A DNA stretch of 64,000 nt from Actinomycetes bacterium (lineage in GTDB: Bacteria > Actinomycetota > Acidimicrobiia > Acidimicrobiales > Acidimicrobiaceae): positions 22,536 through 86,535 of the forward strand of contig JAJZBG010000006.1 of assembly GCA_021799035.1 (NCBI GenBank), in the 5' to 3' direction. A program made the position numbers and the translations under genes. The first letter of the stretch is position 1. Each line of letters opens with the position of its first letter. Shown here piece after piece: positions 54,210 to 63,809 of this stretch. The notes under the pieces were generated by a model that searched no databases, had not been told where the DNA came from, and was given only the letters and a program-made list of their open reading frames with translations.

Positions 54210-55847
54210 TCAGGGCTCGGTCGGCCATTGAGAGGCTTCGGTGAAAGCTGGACCTTTGCGACCGCCGACAAAGTCAGCTCGTCCCGAAAGCACGGTAGTT
54301 AAGGCAGCGTCGATGTCAAGCTCATCTTCTATAACCAAAGAAGGAACATTGGCGGATAGTCGCGCCCGCTCTGACAAAAGGGCCCTCTCTAAGACGGTTC
54401 CGCCGCTTATGCCAACCAAGGCTGGCTTGCGGCGCAACACTTGATCGAGTCGTCCCCTCGCCGATTCATATCCAGAAAACGACGAAGGAATTGAAATTAG
54501 AGCTACATCATTCGATCTTGAAGCTGGAGATTCGCTCGATTCCAGAAGTAACGTCTGCCGCCCTTGCTCTGTCAGAAACTCTGCCTCAGCCAAGCCTGCC
54601 GAAATCTCCCTGACCAACACCAACCGCGATACAGCAGTCATGCCAGACAGTCCCCCAGACAGTTCCATAGGAGAGTGGAGTGGATCGGCGCCATGCTTCC
54701 TTTCCCACCATCTGGCCACTTCATTTACAAACTCAGCGTCTCGCCGTCTTACACGATCCCCACTTATGGCCCTTGTGAAAAAGTGATATGCAAACTGCGC
54801 CGGCTCCATCACCCGGTAGTAGCTTCCAAAATTCTCCCACCAGGACAGGCTAGGAGCCGCAGATCCTTGAATCCCTTCGACGCTCGGCCTTCTCTGCTTT
54901 TCATACTGGTCGAGTGCCTCTTCCAGCTCCATGCCCGGACGCGAAAGCGCGAATGCCAGCGCCGCGCCATCCTCCATAGCCATTTTCGTGCCTGAACCAA
55001 CCGAAAAATGCGCGGTGTGGGCGCTGTCTCCCAACAGAACCACGTTTCCTGAATGCCAAGCACGGTTTCTAACTGTCCGGAAGCTGGCCCACCTCGAATT
55101 ATTCACCAAAAGATTGCAACCTTCGATCTGTTGGGAAAATACCGATTCCAGATATTCTTTGCTGCCAATGTCGCTCGGACCGGGAGGTTGTGCCACATCA
55201 AAGCGGTCCATGCCGGCGGCTGCCCAGGTCTCTTCATCGGTCTCCACGATGAAAGTTCCAGTATTTTCGTCAATCGGGTAGCCGTGAACAGCGAACACCC
55301 CATACGGCGAATTCTCGAAAAGAAATGTCAGCCCTCTGAACCGGTAGGTGGTACCAAACCAGATGAACTTAGCACTCGCCTGATGGATGGCTGGCCCAAA
55401 AGACTTCGACAACACATTTCGCACCATGGAATTTGCGCCGTCACTTCCGACGACGAGATCGAAGCCTTGCAGATCTGACAACTGCACAATGTTTTTCTGA
55501 AACCGCAAAACAACACCGACTTCTGCAGCCCTCCGGTAGAGAAGGTCTAGAAGCTGCCTTCGTGCAATTGCTGCCATTCCATTGCCGCCGCAGCGCAACA
55601 CCTCCCCCTTAGCGCGAACTTCAATCTGCTCCCAGGATTGGCCTTGTTCACCAAGGCGCTCCGTCAACACAGGATCGGCATCACCTAAGTTTGAAAGCGT
55701 CGCATCCGAAAAGACCACTCCGAAACCAAAGGTGTTGTCAGGCCGGTTCCTTTCGAATACCACAATCTCATGTTCCGGTGCCAATTGCCGCAGCAATGTT
55801 GCAAAAAACACGCCCCCCGGACCACCGCCAATACACGCGACCCTCAA
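54210..55847 (-). CDS. Salicylyl-CoA 5-hydroxylase-like FAD monooxygenase
   Basis: 545 residues. Residues 1-370 are a group A flavoprotein monooxygenase: VACIGGGPGGVFFATLL, VVGSDGANSMVR (about 140) and VVLLGDSAHTAHFSVGSGTKMAMEDG (about 275). This is the SdgC-type branch acting on CoA esters, where salicylyl-CoA is hydroxylated to gentisyl-CoA. Full-length bifunctional relatives carry a C-terminal old-yellow-enzyme-like barrel; here only about 140 residues follow. Their end (LSGRADFVGGRKGPAF) faintly recalls the end of that barrel. The domain may be a shrunken or unrelated remnant. Same strand as the AMP ligase, 64 bases upstream of it. Confidence 0.82.
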   Translation of the reverse strand: MRVACIGGGPGGVFFATLLRQLAPEHEIVVFERNRPDNTFGFGVVFSDATLSNLGDADPVLTERLGEQGQSWEQIEVRAKGEVLRCGGNGMAAIARRQLLDLLYRRAAEVGVVLRFQKNIVQLSDLQGFDLVVGSDGANSMVRNVLSKSFGPAIHQASAKFIWFGTTYRFRGLTFLFENSPYGVFAVHGYPIDENTGTFIVETDEETWAAAGMDRFDVAQPPGPSDIGSKEYLESVFSQQIEGCNLLVNNSRWASFRTVRNRAWHSGNVVLLGDSAHTAHFSVGSGTKMAMEDGAALAFALSRPGMELEEALDQYEKQRRPSVEGIQGSAAPSLSWWENFGSYYRVMEPAQFAYHFFTRAISGDRVRRRDAEFVNEVARWWERKHGADPLHSPMELSGGLSGMTAVSRLVLVREISAGLAEAEFLTEQGRQTLLLESSESPASRSNDVALISIPSSFSGYESARGRLDQVLRRKPALVGISGGTVLERALLSERARLSANVPSLVIEDELDIDAALTTVLSGRADFVGGRKGPAFTEASQWPTEP

Positions 55848-55889
55848 CCTGTTTCCCCCATCAACGCTGGCCCAATGGAACGCCTGCGA

Positions 55890-56177
55890 TTACCCACCTG
55901 AAGTCTGGCTGCGCCCAAGCTCCAATTCGGCAAGCTTGGAGCGAAAAAGCGGCTCGAGCTCATCAGGCATCGCTACCAACTTGGTCCGTGAAGTCTTGCC
56001 CAGCACAAAGGAAAGATCCGATACCGCCACCTTCAACCATTTTGCCAACAAGGCAAGGACCGTGGCATTGGCCTTCCCTGCCTCAGGAGGGCTTGTCACG
56101 CGCACCGTTATCTTCCCATGCTTCGCCACAATCTCGTTCCTGGATGATTTCGGCTGAACTTTGATCTCGATAACCAA
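55890..56177 (-). CDS. DUF167 (YggU/UPF0235) family protein
   Basis: 95 residues. KVQPKSSRNEIVAKHGKITVRVTSPPEAGKANATVLALLA is the family core (residues about 6-45). Function unknown. TTG at 56177 is chosen: GGAGG lies five bases upstream and it follows the methyltransferase stop codon by two bases. Usually found near proC or yggT; here between a methyltransferase and the hydroxylase gene. Confidence 0.82.
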   Translation of the reverse strand: MVIEIKVQPKSSRNEIVAKHGKITVRVTSPPEAGKANATVLALLAKWLKVAVSDLSFVLGKTSRTKLVAMPDELEPLFRSKLAELELGRSQTSGG

Positions 56178-56179
56178 GG

Positions 56180-56821
56180 TCACCTCCGCCGAAATACAGA
56201 CCACGTCCCCGGTCCGGCTTCCGACGACACTCCAGAGAATTTACCGCCCAGAGCCTCGAATACGTCGGATGGGGGAAGATAGATGGGCGTCTGGTTGCCA
56301 CTCGTGCTCACCCAGACTAGATATCCGTCGCTTTTTAGGATCCTGTCTACCTCATCCGGGAAAAGTAGCGTGTTTATGCAGAACAAACCGTCAACAGAGC
56401 CGGTGGGAATAGGCAGGTTCGCCCCATCGGCACGAAGTTTGAAGCCCTCTGAAGAAGCTGCACGTGCAAGCATTTCAAAGCTGATGTCAATACAGAGGAG
56501 GGAATCGAAGTAGCCCGAAAGCAAGGTGGAATACGCGCCAGTTCCGCAACCGAGCTCCAAACCGACTCCACCAGAGTTGATGCCGCCCCTCTCCAAAGCG
56601 TCCAATAACGGAAGAACGCGCGAGCTGAAGTCCTTGTCCTTCCATGTTTCCGCCATCTCGTCAAAGAGCTTCGCCACCTTTCCCGCACGCTCCAAGGTCC
56701 ATCCGGTGGGTTCAAATGCTGCCTGACGGGTCACCTTACGCATCGGGTGGTCTGAATTCACGGAGCTATCCCGCAGCTCCGGCCGGTCCAAGCGCTCTAA
56801 AAACTCAATCTCGGTGCTCAC
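56180..56821 (-). CDS. Class I SAM-dependent methyltransferase
   Basis: 213 residues. SAM motif GLELGCGTGAYSTLLSG (about 87), DISFEMLARA and LRADGANLPIPTGSVDGLFCINTLLF follow in the order of Methyltransf_11 enzymes. Substrate unknown. 33 bases after uvrB, so in the same run of genes. Confidence 0.83.
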   Translation of the reverse strand: MSTEIEFLERLDRPELRDSSVNSDHPMRKVTRQAAFEPTGWTLERAGKVAKLFDEMAETWKDKDFSSRVLPLLDALERGGINSGGVGLELGCGTGAYSTLLSGYFDSLLCIDISFEMLARAASSEGFKLRADGANLPIPTGSVDGLFCINTLLFPDEVDRILKSDGYLVWVSTSGNQTPIYLPPSDVFEALGGKFSGVSSEAGPGTWSVFRRR

Positions 56822-56854
56822 ACATCCCCCTAAGCTCTTTCATATTGCGCTAAG

Positions 56855-58870
56855 CTATCCGCGCGCATCCTTCAACTGATTCTCGAGATCCTTTATCTCA
56901 TCTCTTATCCGTGCAGCATATTCAAACCTTAGATCGGCGGAGGCCTTGTACATCTCCTCCTCGAGGGTTTGAATAAGAGACACCAGCTCACTCAGTCCAA
57001 GAGCCGATACATCCAGATGACGGTCCCTTCTTCTGGACCTCTTGTCATTGTTCGGTACAACATGTTTCGACGTTCCCCTCAGGTCATTCAGAATGTCCGA
57101 GACTGCCTTGCGAATGGTCTGCGGTGATATTCCGTGCTCTCGGTTATACGCCTCCTGTATCCCTCTACGCCTTTCCGTTTCCGAGATAGCTCTTCTCATG
57201 GATTTCGTTATCTCGTCTGCATATAGGATCACGAAGCCATCCACGTTTCGCGCTGCTCTGCCAATTGTCTGGATCAGCGATGTCTCGGATCTGAGGAAAC
57301 CTTCCTTGTCCGCATCCAGTATCGCGACCAACGAAACCTCTGGGAGATCCAGCCCCTCCCTCAACAGGTTGATTCCGACAAGCACATCAAACTCTCCCAG
57401 CCGCAAGTCACGAAGGATTTCAATCCGCTCCAACGTCTCAATGTTGGAGTGCAAATACCGCACTCTGAGACCTAGTTCAACCAAATACTCGGTAAGATCC
57501 TCCGACATCTTCTTCGTCAGTGTTGTGATGAGAACACGCTCTCCATGTGCCACTCTGTCGTGGATCTCAGAAACCAGGTCATCAATCTGACCCTTGGTGG
57601 GGCGAACCTGTATCTTCGGATCCATCAGTCCCGTTGGACGTATGATCTGTTCTACAACCTGCGACGATTCCGCCAGCTCGTAACCCGACGGGGTCGCAGA
57701 CATGAATATGGCCTGATTGATCCTCTTGTAGAATTCGTCAAAGCGGAGTGGGCGGTTGTCAAGGGCGGATGGCAGCCTGAAGCCGTGTTCGACCAGTATC
57801 TCTTTGCGAGAACGGTCACCGGCATACTGACCGTGGATCTGCGGAACAGCCACATGGGATTCATCGATGACCAGTAGGAAGTCCTCTGGAAAGTAATCCA
57901 AAAGCGTGAACGGCGGCTCGCCCGGCTGGCGACCATCCAAATGCCTGGAATAATTCTCTATTCCATGGCAAAATCCGACTTCGCCAAGCATTTCCAAATC
58001 GAACTGAGTCCTCATCGCAAGCCTCTGGGCTTCAAGAAGCCTTCCGTTATCTTCCAGCTCCTTGAGGCGCACCCTGAGCTCATCCTGAATCGAGCTCATG
58101 GCCCTTTGAATGCTCTCATCTCCGGCAACATAGTGGGTCGCCGGAAAGATCATGAGCTCCTCGAGAACCTCGAACTGCTCGCCCGTCAGGGTATCGACCT
58201 TGACAATTCTCTCAACCTCGTCACCGAACATCTCGACTCTGAAAGCCATCTCCTCGTAAGAGGGATGAATCTCGAGGGTGTCGCCACGAACTCTGAACTT
58301 CCCCCTGATAAGGTTCACGTCATTTCGCTCGTACTGCATATCCACCAATTTCCGCAGTACCGCACGCAAGTCGTAGCTCTCGCCAACCCTAAAGTATTGG
58401 ATCTTGTCCATGTACTCGGCGGGGGAACCCAGACCGTAAATGCACGACACCGAGGCGACCACGATCACGTCGCGCCTGGTAAGAAGGGCGGATGTTGCCG
58501 AGTGACGGAGCCTGTCTATCTCATCGTTTACGGTGGCATCCTTCTCGATGAAGGTGTCTGAACTCGGTATATATGCCTCGGGCTGGTAATAGTCATAATA
58601 CGAGACGAAGTATTCAACCCTATTCTTGGGAAAGAAATCGCGGAATTCCGAGGCCAGCTGGGCGGCGAGAGACTTGTTGGGCGCTATCACAAGCGTCGGC
58701 TTCTGAACAGCCTCGATAGTCCAGGCAATCGTTGCGCTTTTACCCGAACCAGTGATTCCCAGAAGCGTCTGGAATTTACGCCCCTCCTTGATCCCTTCAG
58801 AAAGCCGCGCGATTGCCTGCGGCTGATCTCCGGCGGGAGCGTACGGAGCTACAACCTCGAACCTACTCAC
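56855..58870 (-). CDS. uvrB: Excinuclease ABC subunit B
   Basis: 671-residue helicase-like damage verifier. Walker [14 protein letters not shown] (about 39; Ser replaces the usual Thr), beta-hairpin [23 protein letters not shown] (about 92), [10 protein letters not shown], helicase motif [12 protein letters not shown] (about 545) and C-terminal UVR motif [18 protein letters not shown] (about 645) that binds Uvr[12 protein letters not shown] in place of LAHNKTLAAQL is common in actinobacteria. GTG start with a weak ribosome site; 21 bases after coaE. Confidence 0.97.
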   Translation of the reverse strand: MSRFEVVAPYAPAGDQPQAIARLSEGIKEGRKFQTLLGITGSGKSATIAWTIEAVQKPTLVIAPNKSLAAQLASEFRDFFPKNRVEYFVSYYDYYQPEAYIPSSDTFIEKDATVNDEIDRLRHSATSALLTRRDVIVVASVSCIYGLGSPAEYMDKIQYFRVGESYDLRAVLRKLVDMQYERNDVNLIRGKFRVRGDTLEIHPSYEEMAFRVEMFGDEVERIVKVDTLTGEQFEVLEELMIFPATHYVAGDESIQRAMSSIQDELRVRLKELEDNGRLLEAQRLAMRTQFDLEMLGEVGFCHGIENYSRHLDGRQPGEPPFTLLDYFPEDFLLVIDESHVAVPQIHGQYAGDRSRKEILVEHGFRLPSALDNRPLRFDEFYKRINQAIFMSATPSGYELAESSQVVEQIIRPTGLMDPKIQVRPTKGQIDDLVSEIHDRVAHGERVLITTLTKKMSEDLTEYLVELGLRVRYLHSNIETLERIEILRDLRLGEFDVLVGINLLREGLDLPEVSLVAILDADKEGFLRSETSLIQTIGRAARNVDGFVILYADEITKSMRRAISETERRRGIQEAYNREHGISPQTIRKAVSDILNDLRGTSKHVVPNNDKRSRRRDRHLDVSALGLSELVSLIQTLEEEMYKASADLRFEYAARIRDEIKDLENQLKDARG

Positions 58871-58891
58871 ATAACCACTTTATGACTTGAA

Positions 58892-59515
58892 TCAGAATAA
58901 TTGCTTCAGAGCAGCCCACAACTTGATCACTTGCTGGTCAAGGGCCCTTTCATCATGTGAGTTGTCGATGACAAAATCCGCTTTTGCCAGCCTGAGTTCA
59001 CGTGGCGCCTGGCTGGCGATGCGAGCTTTCACATCAGCTTCTGACATACCCCGTGAAGCAACGACTCTCCGCACTGCGAGCTCCTCAGGAAGATCGACAA
59101 CGATCACTTTGCTTAAGCCGTAACGCTCGATGGCATTCGTCTCGAACAATAGCGGTATAACCACAATTACCGGAATATTCCCATCTTGAATGCAGAGCAA
59201 GACCTTCTCTTTGATTACCTGCTCGATCAGCGGATGGAGTATAGCGTTCAGGTCTTTTCTTTCCGAGGGATCTTCAAAGACCATCGCGGCAAGCTTCGCT
59301 CTGTCAAGCGAACCATCATCGGCCAGCACAGACCTGCCAAAGCGCTCTACAACCATCCCAAGGCCTTTAGTGCCAGGTTGGACTACCTCGCGTGCCACTA
59401 AGTCGGAATCAACGATGCAGGCGCCTAACTCTGCAAGTCTGGCCGATACTGTGCTTTTGCCGGAACCGATGCCGCCGGTAAGACCGACAATTGGAGCAAG
59501 ATCGCCCTTACTCAT
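58892..59515 (-). CDS. coaE: Dephospho-CoA kinase
   Basis: 207 residues catalysing the last step of CoA synthesis. P-loop VGLTGGIGSGKSTVSARL (about 10), DSDLVAREVVQPGT (about 35), HPLIEQVIKEK and VVDLPEELAVRRVVASRGMSEADVKARIASQ (about 135-165) are family blocks. ATG at 59515 overlaps the end of rpsA by eight bases (translational coupling); the 55 codons upstream in this frame lie inside rpsA. Standard actinobacterial order rpsA-coaE-uvrB. Confidence 0.95.
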   Translation of the reverse strand: MSKGDLAPIVGLTGGIGSGKSTVSARLAELGACIVDSDLVAREVVQPGTKGLGMVVERFGRSVLADDGSLDRAKLAAMVFEDPSERKDLNAILHPLIEQVIKEKVLLCIQDGNIPVIVVIPLLFETNAIERYGLSKVIVVDLPEELAVRRVVASRGMSEADVKARIASQAPRELRLAKADFVIDNSHDERALDQQVIKLWAALKQLF

Positions 59516-60911
59516 CTCCCGATTCCGAGGAGCCATCGTCACCGTCGCTTTCCGCGACATCAGACGAAGCTTCTTCAGATTTTGAACCGGCTCCAGGAAC
59601 TTCCAAGCCGTGCTCTGCGACGTACTCAGCCCAGGCCGCCTGAGCCTCTGTCTCCGGTGTGAATTCCAGCGAATAGTCAATCTGACCTATGTAGTTGCCT
59701 TCTTCGTCGTAAGCATGCTCACCAAAGGCTTCCCGGTACTCTGCCGCTACCTCACCGCCCTCGGCTGCCTGCTTGATTGAAAGCGAAATACGCCTCCGCT
59801 GAAGGTCAATGTCAATTATCTTCACCCAAAGCTCTTCTCCGGGCTGCACTACCTGCTCGGGAAGATCGACATGGTGAGCGGCCATCTCCGAGATGTGAAC
59901 AAGCCCTTCGATTCCCTCTCCGACTTGAATGAACGCACCAAAAGGAACAAGCTTTGTGACGCGCCCGTACACCAGCTCACCCACCTTATGAGCGTTTGCA
60001 AATTCCTGCCATGGGTCGCTTTGGGTCGCCTTGAGAGACAGGGAGATCCTCTCCTTGTCGAGGTCAACATCCAGCACAAGCACTTGGATCTCGTCGCCAA
60101 CCTGCACAACTGATGATGGATGGTCCACGTGCTTCCAGGAAAGCTCAGAAACATGGACCAGGCCATCCATTCCGCCGAGATCGACGAACACTCCAAAATT
60201 GACAACTGACGAAACTACGCCACGCCGAACTTCGCCAGGCTTGAGATTCTCCAAGAACTCTTCCCGCTGCTCCTTCTGGGTTTCCTCCAGCCAGGCTCGA
60301 CGAGAGAGTACGACATTGTTCCGATTCTTGTCCAACTCGATGATCTTCGCTTCTACAACCTTGCCCACATAGGGTTGGAGATCGCGAACACGCCTGAGTT
60401 CGACTAGAGAGGCAGGAAGGAATCCACGCAGCCCGATATCTACAATGAGACCGCCCTTGACGACTTCGATGACTGGGCCCTTTACAACTCCGTTCGCGTT
60501 CTTGATACCCTCAATTGTTCCCCAAGCCCGCTCGTACTGAGCCCGCTTCTTGGAAAGTATCAACCGGCCTTCTTTGTCCTCCTTCTGGAGCACCAGAGCT
60601 TCCACCTCTTCGCCAAGCTGCACAACCTCGAACGGATCGATGTCATGGCGTATCGACAGCTCGCGTGCCGGTATCACTCCCTCAGACTTGAAGCCGATGT
60701 CAAGTAGAACCTCGTCCTTATCAACCTTGACCACCTTGCCAAAAACAAGATCACCGTCCTCGAATTCAACGATGGTCCCTGAGATCGCTTCATCGAGCGA
60801 GGTATCTCCTAGGTCGTCAAAGATGATCATCCGTGGAGTGTACTCCCCTTCGAGGACCGCTTCACCTGCGGTGATTCCATCGTTGTCAGGGGCGTTAGTA
60901 GTATCGGACAT
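59508..60911 (-). CDS. rpsA: 30S ribosomal protein S1
   Basis: 467 residues with four S1 RNA-binding domains at about 48-118, 135-200, 223-290 and 308-375 (for example GVFVDLGGMDGLVHVSELS, GAFIQVGEGIEGLVHISEM) and an acidic tail. Four-domain form is usual for actinobacteria and shorter than the six-domain proteobacterial one. ATG at 60911; AAGGAAAG is about 17 bases upstream, too far for an ideal ribosome site. Confidence 0.95.
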   Translation of the reverse strand: MSDTTNAPDNDGITAGEAVLEGEYTPRMIIFDDLGDTSLDEAISGTIVEFEDGDLVFGKVVKVDKDEVLLDIGFKSEGVIPARELSIRHDIDPFEVVQLGEEVEALVLQKEDKEGRLILSKKRAQYERAWGTIEGIKNANGVVKGPVIEVVKGGLIVDIGLRGFLPASLVELRRVRDLQPYVGKVVEAKIIELDKNRNNVVLSRRAWLEETQKEQREEFLENLKPGEVRRGVVSSVVNFGVFVDLGGMDGLVHVSELSWKHVDHPSSVVQVGDEIQVLVLDVDLDKERISLSLKATQSDPWQEFANAHKVGELVYGRVTKLVPFGAFIQVGEGIEGLVHISEMAAHHVDLPEQVVQPGEELWVKIIDIDLQRRRISLSIKQAAEGGEVAAEYREAFGEHAYDEEGNYIGQIDYSLEFTPETEAQAAWAEYVAEHGLEVPGAGSKSEEASSDVAESDGDDGSSESGDE

Positions 60912-61094
60912 TTAGTTGGGTCGCTTTCTTTCCTTGCAATCTTGCTTGAGCCCTAAACCGAAGCCCAAGTACCTGCTAAACCGGCCAAAAAATCACGCCA
61001 AATCTAACAGAGTAGATTCAAAATACATTAGCGACTATTTGCCCCGAGTGATGCCAGAAATGCGATGATTTGCACGGGGTTGTCAGCAAATGCA

Positions 61095-63809
61095 TTATTT
61101 TGCGTCAGCCCAGCTCTTTCCACTGTAAACATTAGCTTCCAAAGGCACCGATAGCGAAACGGCTGTCTCAAGGACGTGCTTCACAAGCGCCTCAATCTCC
61201 GGAACATCGCCTAAAGAGCACTCTACCAACACCTCATCATGGACTTGGAGAACTAGGTAAGCGTCAAATGCCTCGAGTTCTTTGTCAAGCTTCACAAGCG
61301 CTATCTTGAATATGTCGGCGGCCAGACCTTGGATTCCGGCATTCATAGCTTGCCTTTCCGCAGCTTCCCGCAAGCGGTAGTTGTGTGAGCTAAGCTCAGG
61401 CAAGGGACGGATCCGACCAAACTCTGTCGTTGTGTACCCATCGCGCCTAGCCTTTTCGACTGTCTCTTTCATGTAACTACTCACCCTTGGAAAAGCGGCG
61501 AAGAAAGACTTGAGAATCTCGTCAGCCTCCGGCACCGAGATGCCAAGCCTCTGCGAAAGTCCGTAAGCCTCCATTCCATACGCAAGCCCATAGGCAACCA
61601 TCTTTGCCTTGTTCCTCTGTGCAGGGGTTACCTCATTAAGAGGAACACCGAAGGTGTAGCTAGCCGTCTGGCGGTGAATATCAATTCCCTTTTCAAATGC
61701 ATCTATCAGGCCCTCATCCTTTGAAAGGTGGGCTATTACTCTAAGTTCAATCTGGGAATAGTCCGCGATTACCATCCTGCGCCCCTCCGGCGCAACGAAC
61801 GCATTGCGGAATTTCCTGCCGTCTTCGGTTCGAATAGGAATGTTGTGCAGGTTGGGATGATCAGATGAGAGCCTGCCTGTCCTCGCGACAGTCTGGGAGA
61901 AGCTGGCATGAATGCGCCCGTCTGGGCCTATTTCAGCAAGCAAACCCTCCCCATATGTCGACCGCAGCTTCTCTACCTCCCGATAGCGCAATATTCTTTC
62001 CACAATCGGATGCGATTCGACCAGGCGCTCCAGACTCCGGGCATCAGTCGAGTAGCCAGTCTTTGTCCTTTTCTGTGGAGGCAAACCGAGCCTTTCGAAC
62101 AGAACCTTCCCTAACTGCTGCGTGGAGTTGACATTGAAGGAATAGCCTGCCATTTGTTGGATTTCAGTCTGGAGTTGTCTGGACTCACTTGCAAACTCCC
62201 GCTGCAGCGTCTCCAGATACTGCCTATCGACCAGGATTCCGAGAGCCTCCATCTTGGCCAAAACAGAGATAAGCGGCTTTTCAATGTTCACATAGAGTTC
62301 ATTTAGCCCTCGACTCACCAAGGCGTTCCCGATCCTGTCAATCGTTCTTGCGCCGACGTCGACTCTCAAAACCAACGTTTCCCCGAATTGGCCCTCTCCA
62401 AAGTCAAGTCCGGGCGATAAGCGCTGTGAACTCTTGATCTCTCCGAACGAGTTGCCAAGCCACTCCTTGGCAAGAGAGTCCAGTCCGTAATCCGGCGCAG
62501 TCGGATCTAGCAAGTAGCCGGCGACCGCCCCATCGATTCCAACAGAAAACAACATCTCTTGCGAGGAGTAGAGATGCCTGAGCACTTCCTTGAGGCCGAC
62601 GCCGCTCACCGATCTGCAACAATTGATGACCCGGGTCCAGACCTCCCGCGCTCCCTCATCAGATGACAACAGCTCCATTGGTATGACAATGACCTTTGAG
62701 CCGTCCCTCACCTCGGCCGATGTCAGAGCAAGCGCCTCCGGGTTCGAGCGGCCCGGAGAGCCGCTCCAGATAACCTCCAAGTACGCCGAAGCTTCCGGGG
62801 CCAGAAGCGATTCCAGCGACCGCTCCAACTCGTAAAGTGATGCGACGGTCACCAACGAAAGCTCTCTGAAATGCTCGCCTTCATCTTCATCACCGGGGCC
62901 TTCAGCGAATACGGGCGCAATCGCTCGTGCTCCAAACACCGCAAGAGTCCGCTCCCATAGCCGCTTGAACTCCAAGAAGCGAAAAAGGTCCTCAGTAGCC
63001 TTTGGATCCCAAGGGCCCAACTCCAGGTCATCAAGTGAGATCTCCAGCGGAACGTCACGCACCAATGGAGTCAGCTTGACATTCAGCAATAGACGCTCAC
63101 GATAATCGCTGAGCGACGAGCGCAGCTTCGGAGTCAGGGAATCGAGATGCTCCAGAATCCCTTCCACCGACCCGAACTCATTCACTAGCTTTGCTGCGGT
63201 TTTCTCGCCAATGCCTGGCACGCCGGGAATGTTGTCAGATGGATCCCCCCGCAGTGCAGCAAGCTGTGGGTAAAGCTCTGGCTTCACGCCTGTCCTACGA
63301 ATTATCCCATCTGAGTCGAGCATCTCGTAGTCGCTCACACCTCGGATGTTGTAAAGCACTTGTACGAATGGATCGGCCACAAGCTGAAAGCTATCGCGGT
63401 CGCCAGTCACAACTATCGTCTGCCAACGTCTATTCTTCGCCTGTTCAGCCAATGTGGCTATTACATCGTCAGCCTCGTATCCAGACGATTCGACGATTGG
63501 TATTCCAAGACTTTCTACGATATGCCCGATGAGCGAGAGCTGTGGGTGCAGCGACTCCGGCGTCTTCTTCCGAGTCCCCTTGTAATCAGGGGAGAGCTGA
63601 TCTCGAAAGGTTGGTTCGGGATGGTCGAATGCAACTGCCACATGCGTTGGCTCATGATCCTTCATGAGATTCAGCAGCATGGATGTAAACCCATATATGG
63701 CATTTGTGTACTGGCCAGAAGACGTGATCATCGTCTCTGGTAGGGCAAAGAATGCTCGAAACGCCAAAGAGAAACCATCAAGAATCAAAAGCTTGGCCAC
63801 GAAAGCCAT
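61095..63809 (-). CDS. polA: DNA polymerase I
   Basis: 904 residues. 5'-nuclease domain (about 1-290: LLILDGFSLAFRAF, VVTGDRDSFQLV, NIPGVPGIGEKTA), a degenerate proofreading domain (about 320-480: the DxE motif is absent, so 3'-5' exonuclease is probably inactive), and the polymerase domain (about 500-904: VIADYSQIELRVIAHLS, RNKAKMVAYGLAYGM, LVLQVHDEVLVE). The O-helix residue is Tyr (VAYG) where E. coli and Taq have Phe, as in mycobacteria. No good Shine-Dalgarno before the ATG. Terminates 184 bases before rpsA on the same strand. Confidence 0.96.
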   Translation of the reverse strand: MAFVAKLLILDGFSLAFRAFFALPETMITSSGQYTNAIYGFTSMLLNLMKDHEPTHVAVAFDHPEPTFRDQLSPDYKGTRKKTPESLHPQLSLIGHIVESLGIPIVESSGYEADDVIATLAEQAKNRRWQTIVVTGDRDSFQLVADPFVQVLYNIRGVSDYEMLDSDGIIRRTGVKPELYPQLAALRGDPSDNIPGVPGIGEKTAAKLVNEFGSVEGILEHLDSLTPKLRSSLSDYRERLLLNVKLTPLVRDVPLEISLDDLELGPWDPKATEDLFRFLEFKRLWERTLAVFGARAIAPVFAEGPGDEDEGEHFRELSLVTVASLYELERSLESLLAPEASAYLEVIWSGSPGRSNPEALALTSAEVRDGSKVIVIPMELLSSDEGAREVWTRVINCCRSVSGVGLKEVLRHLYSSQEMLFSVGIDGAVAGYLLDPTAPDYGLDSLAKEWLGNSFGEIKSSQRLSPGLDFGEGQFGETLVLRVDVGARTIDRIGNALVSRGLNELYVNIEKPLISVLAKMEALGILVDRQYLETLQREFASESRQLQTEIQQMAGYSFNVNSTQQLGKVLFERLGLPPQKRTKTGYSTDARSLERLVESHPIVERILRYREVEKLRSTYGEGLLAEIGPDGRIHASFSQTVARTGRLSSDHPNLHNIPIRTEDGRKFRNAFVAPEGRRMVIADYSQIELRVIAHLSKDEGLIDAFEKGIDIHRQTASYTFGVPLNEVTPAQRNKAKMVAYGLAYGMEAYGLSQRLGISVPEADEILKSFFAAFPRVSSYMKETVEKARRDGYTTTEFGRIRPLPELSSHNYRLREAAERQAMNAGIQGLAADIFKIALVKLDKELEAFDAYLVLQVHDEVLVECSLGDVPEIEALVKHVLETAVSLSVPLEANVYSGKSWADAK

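Noticed and set aside
59516..59680. N-terminal extension of CoaE
   Set aside because: It is inside rpsA and basic, low-complexity; the conserved CoaE start is at 59515 with translational coupling.
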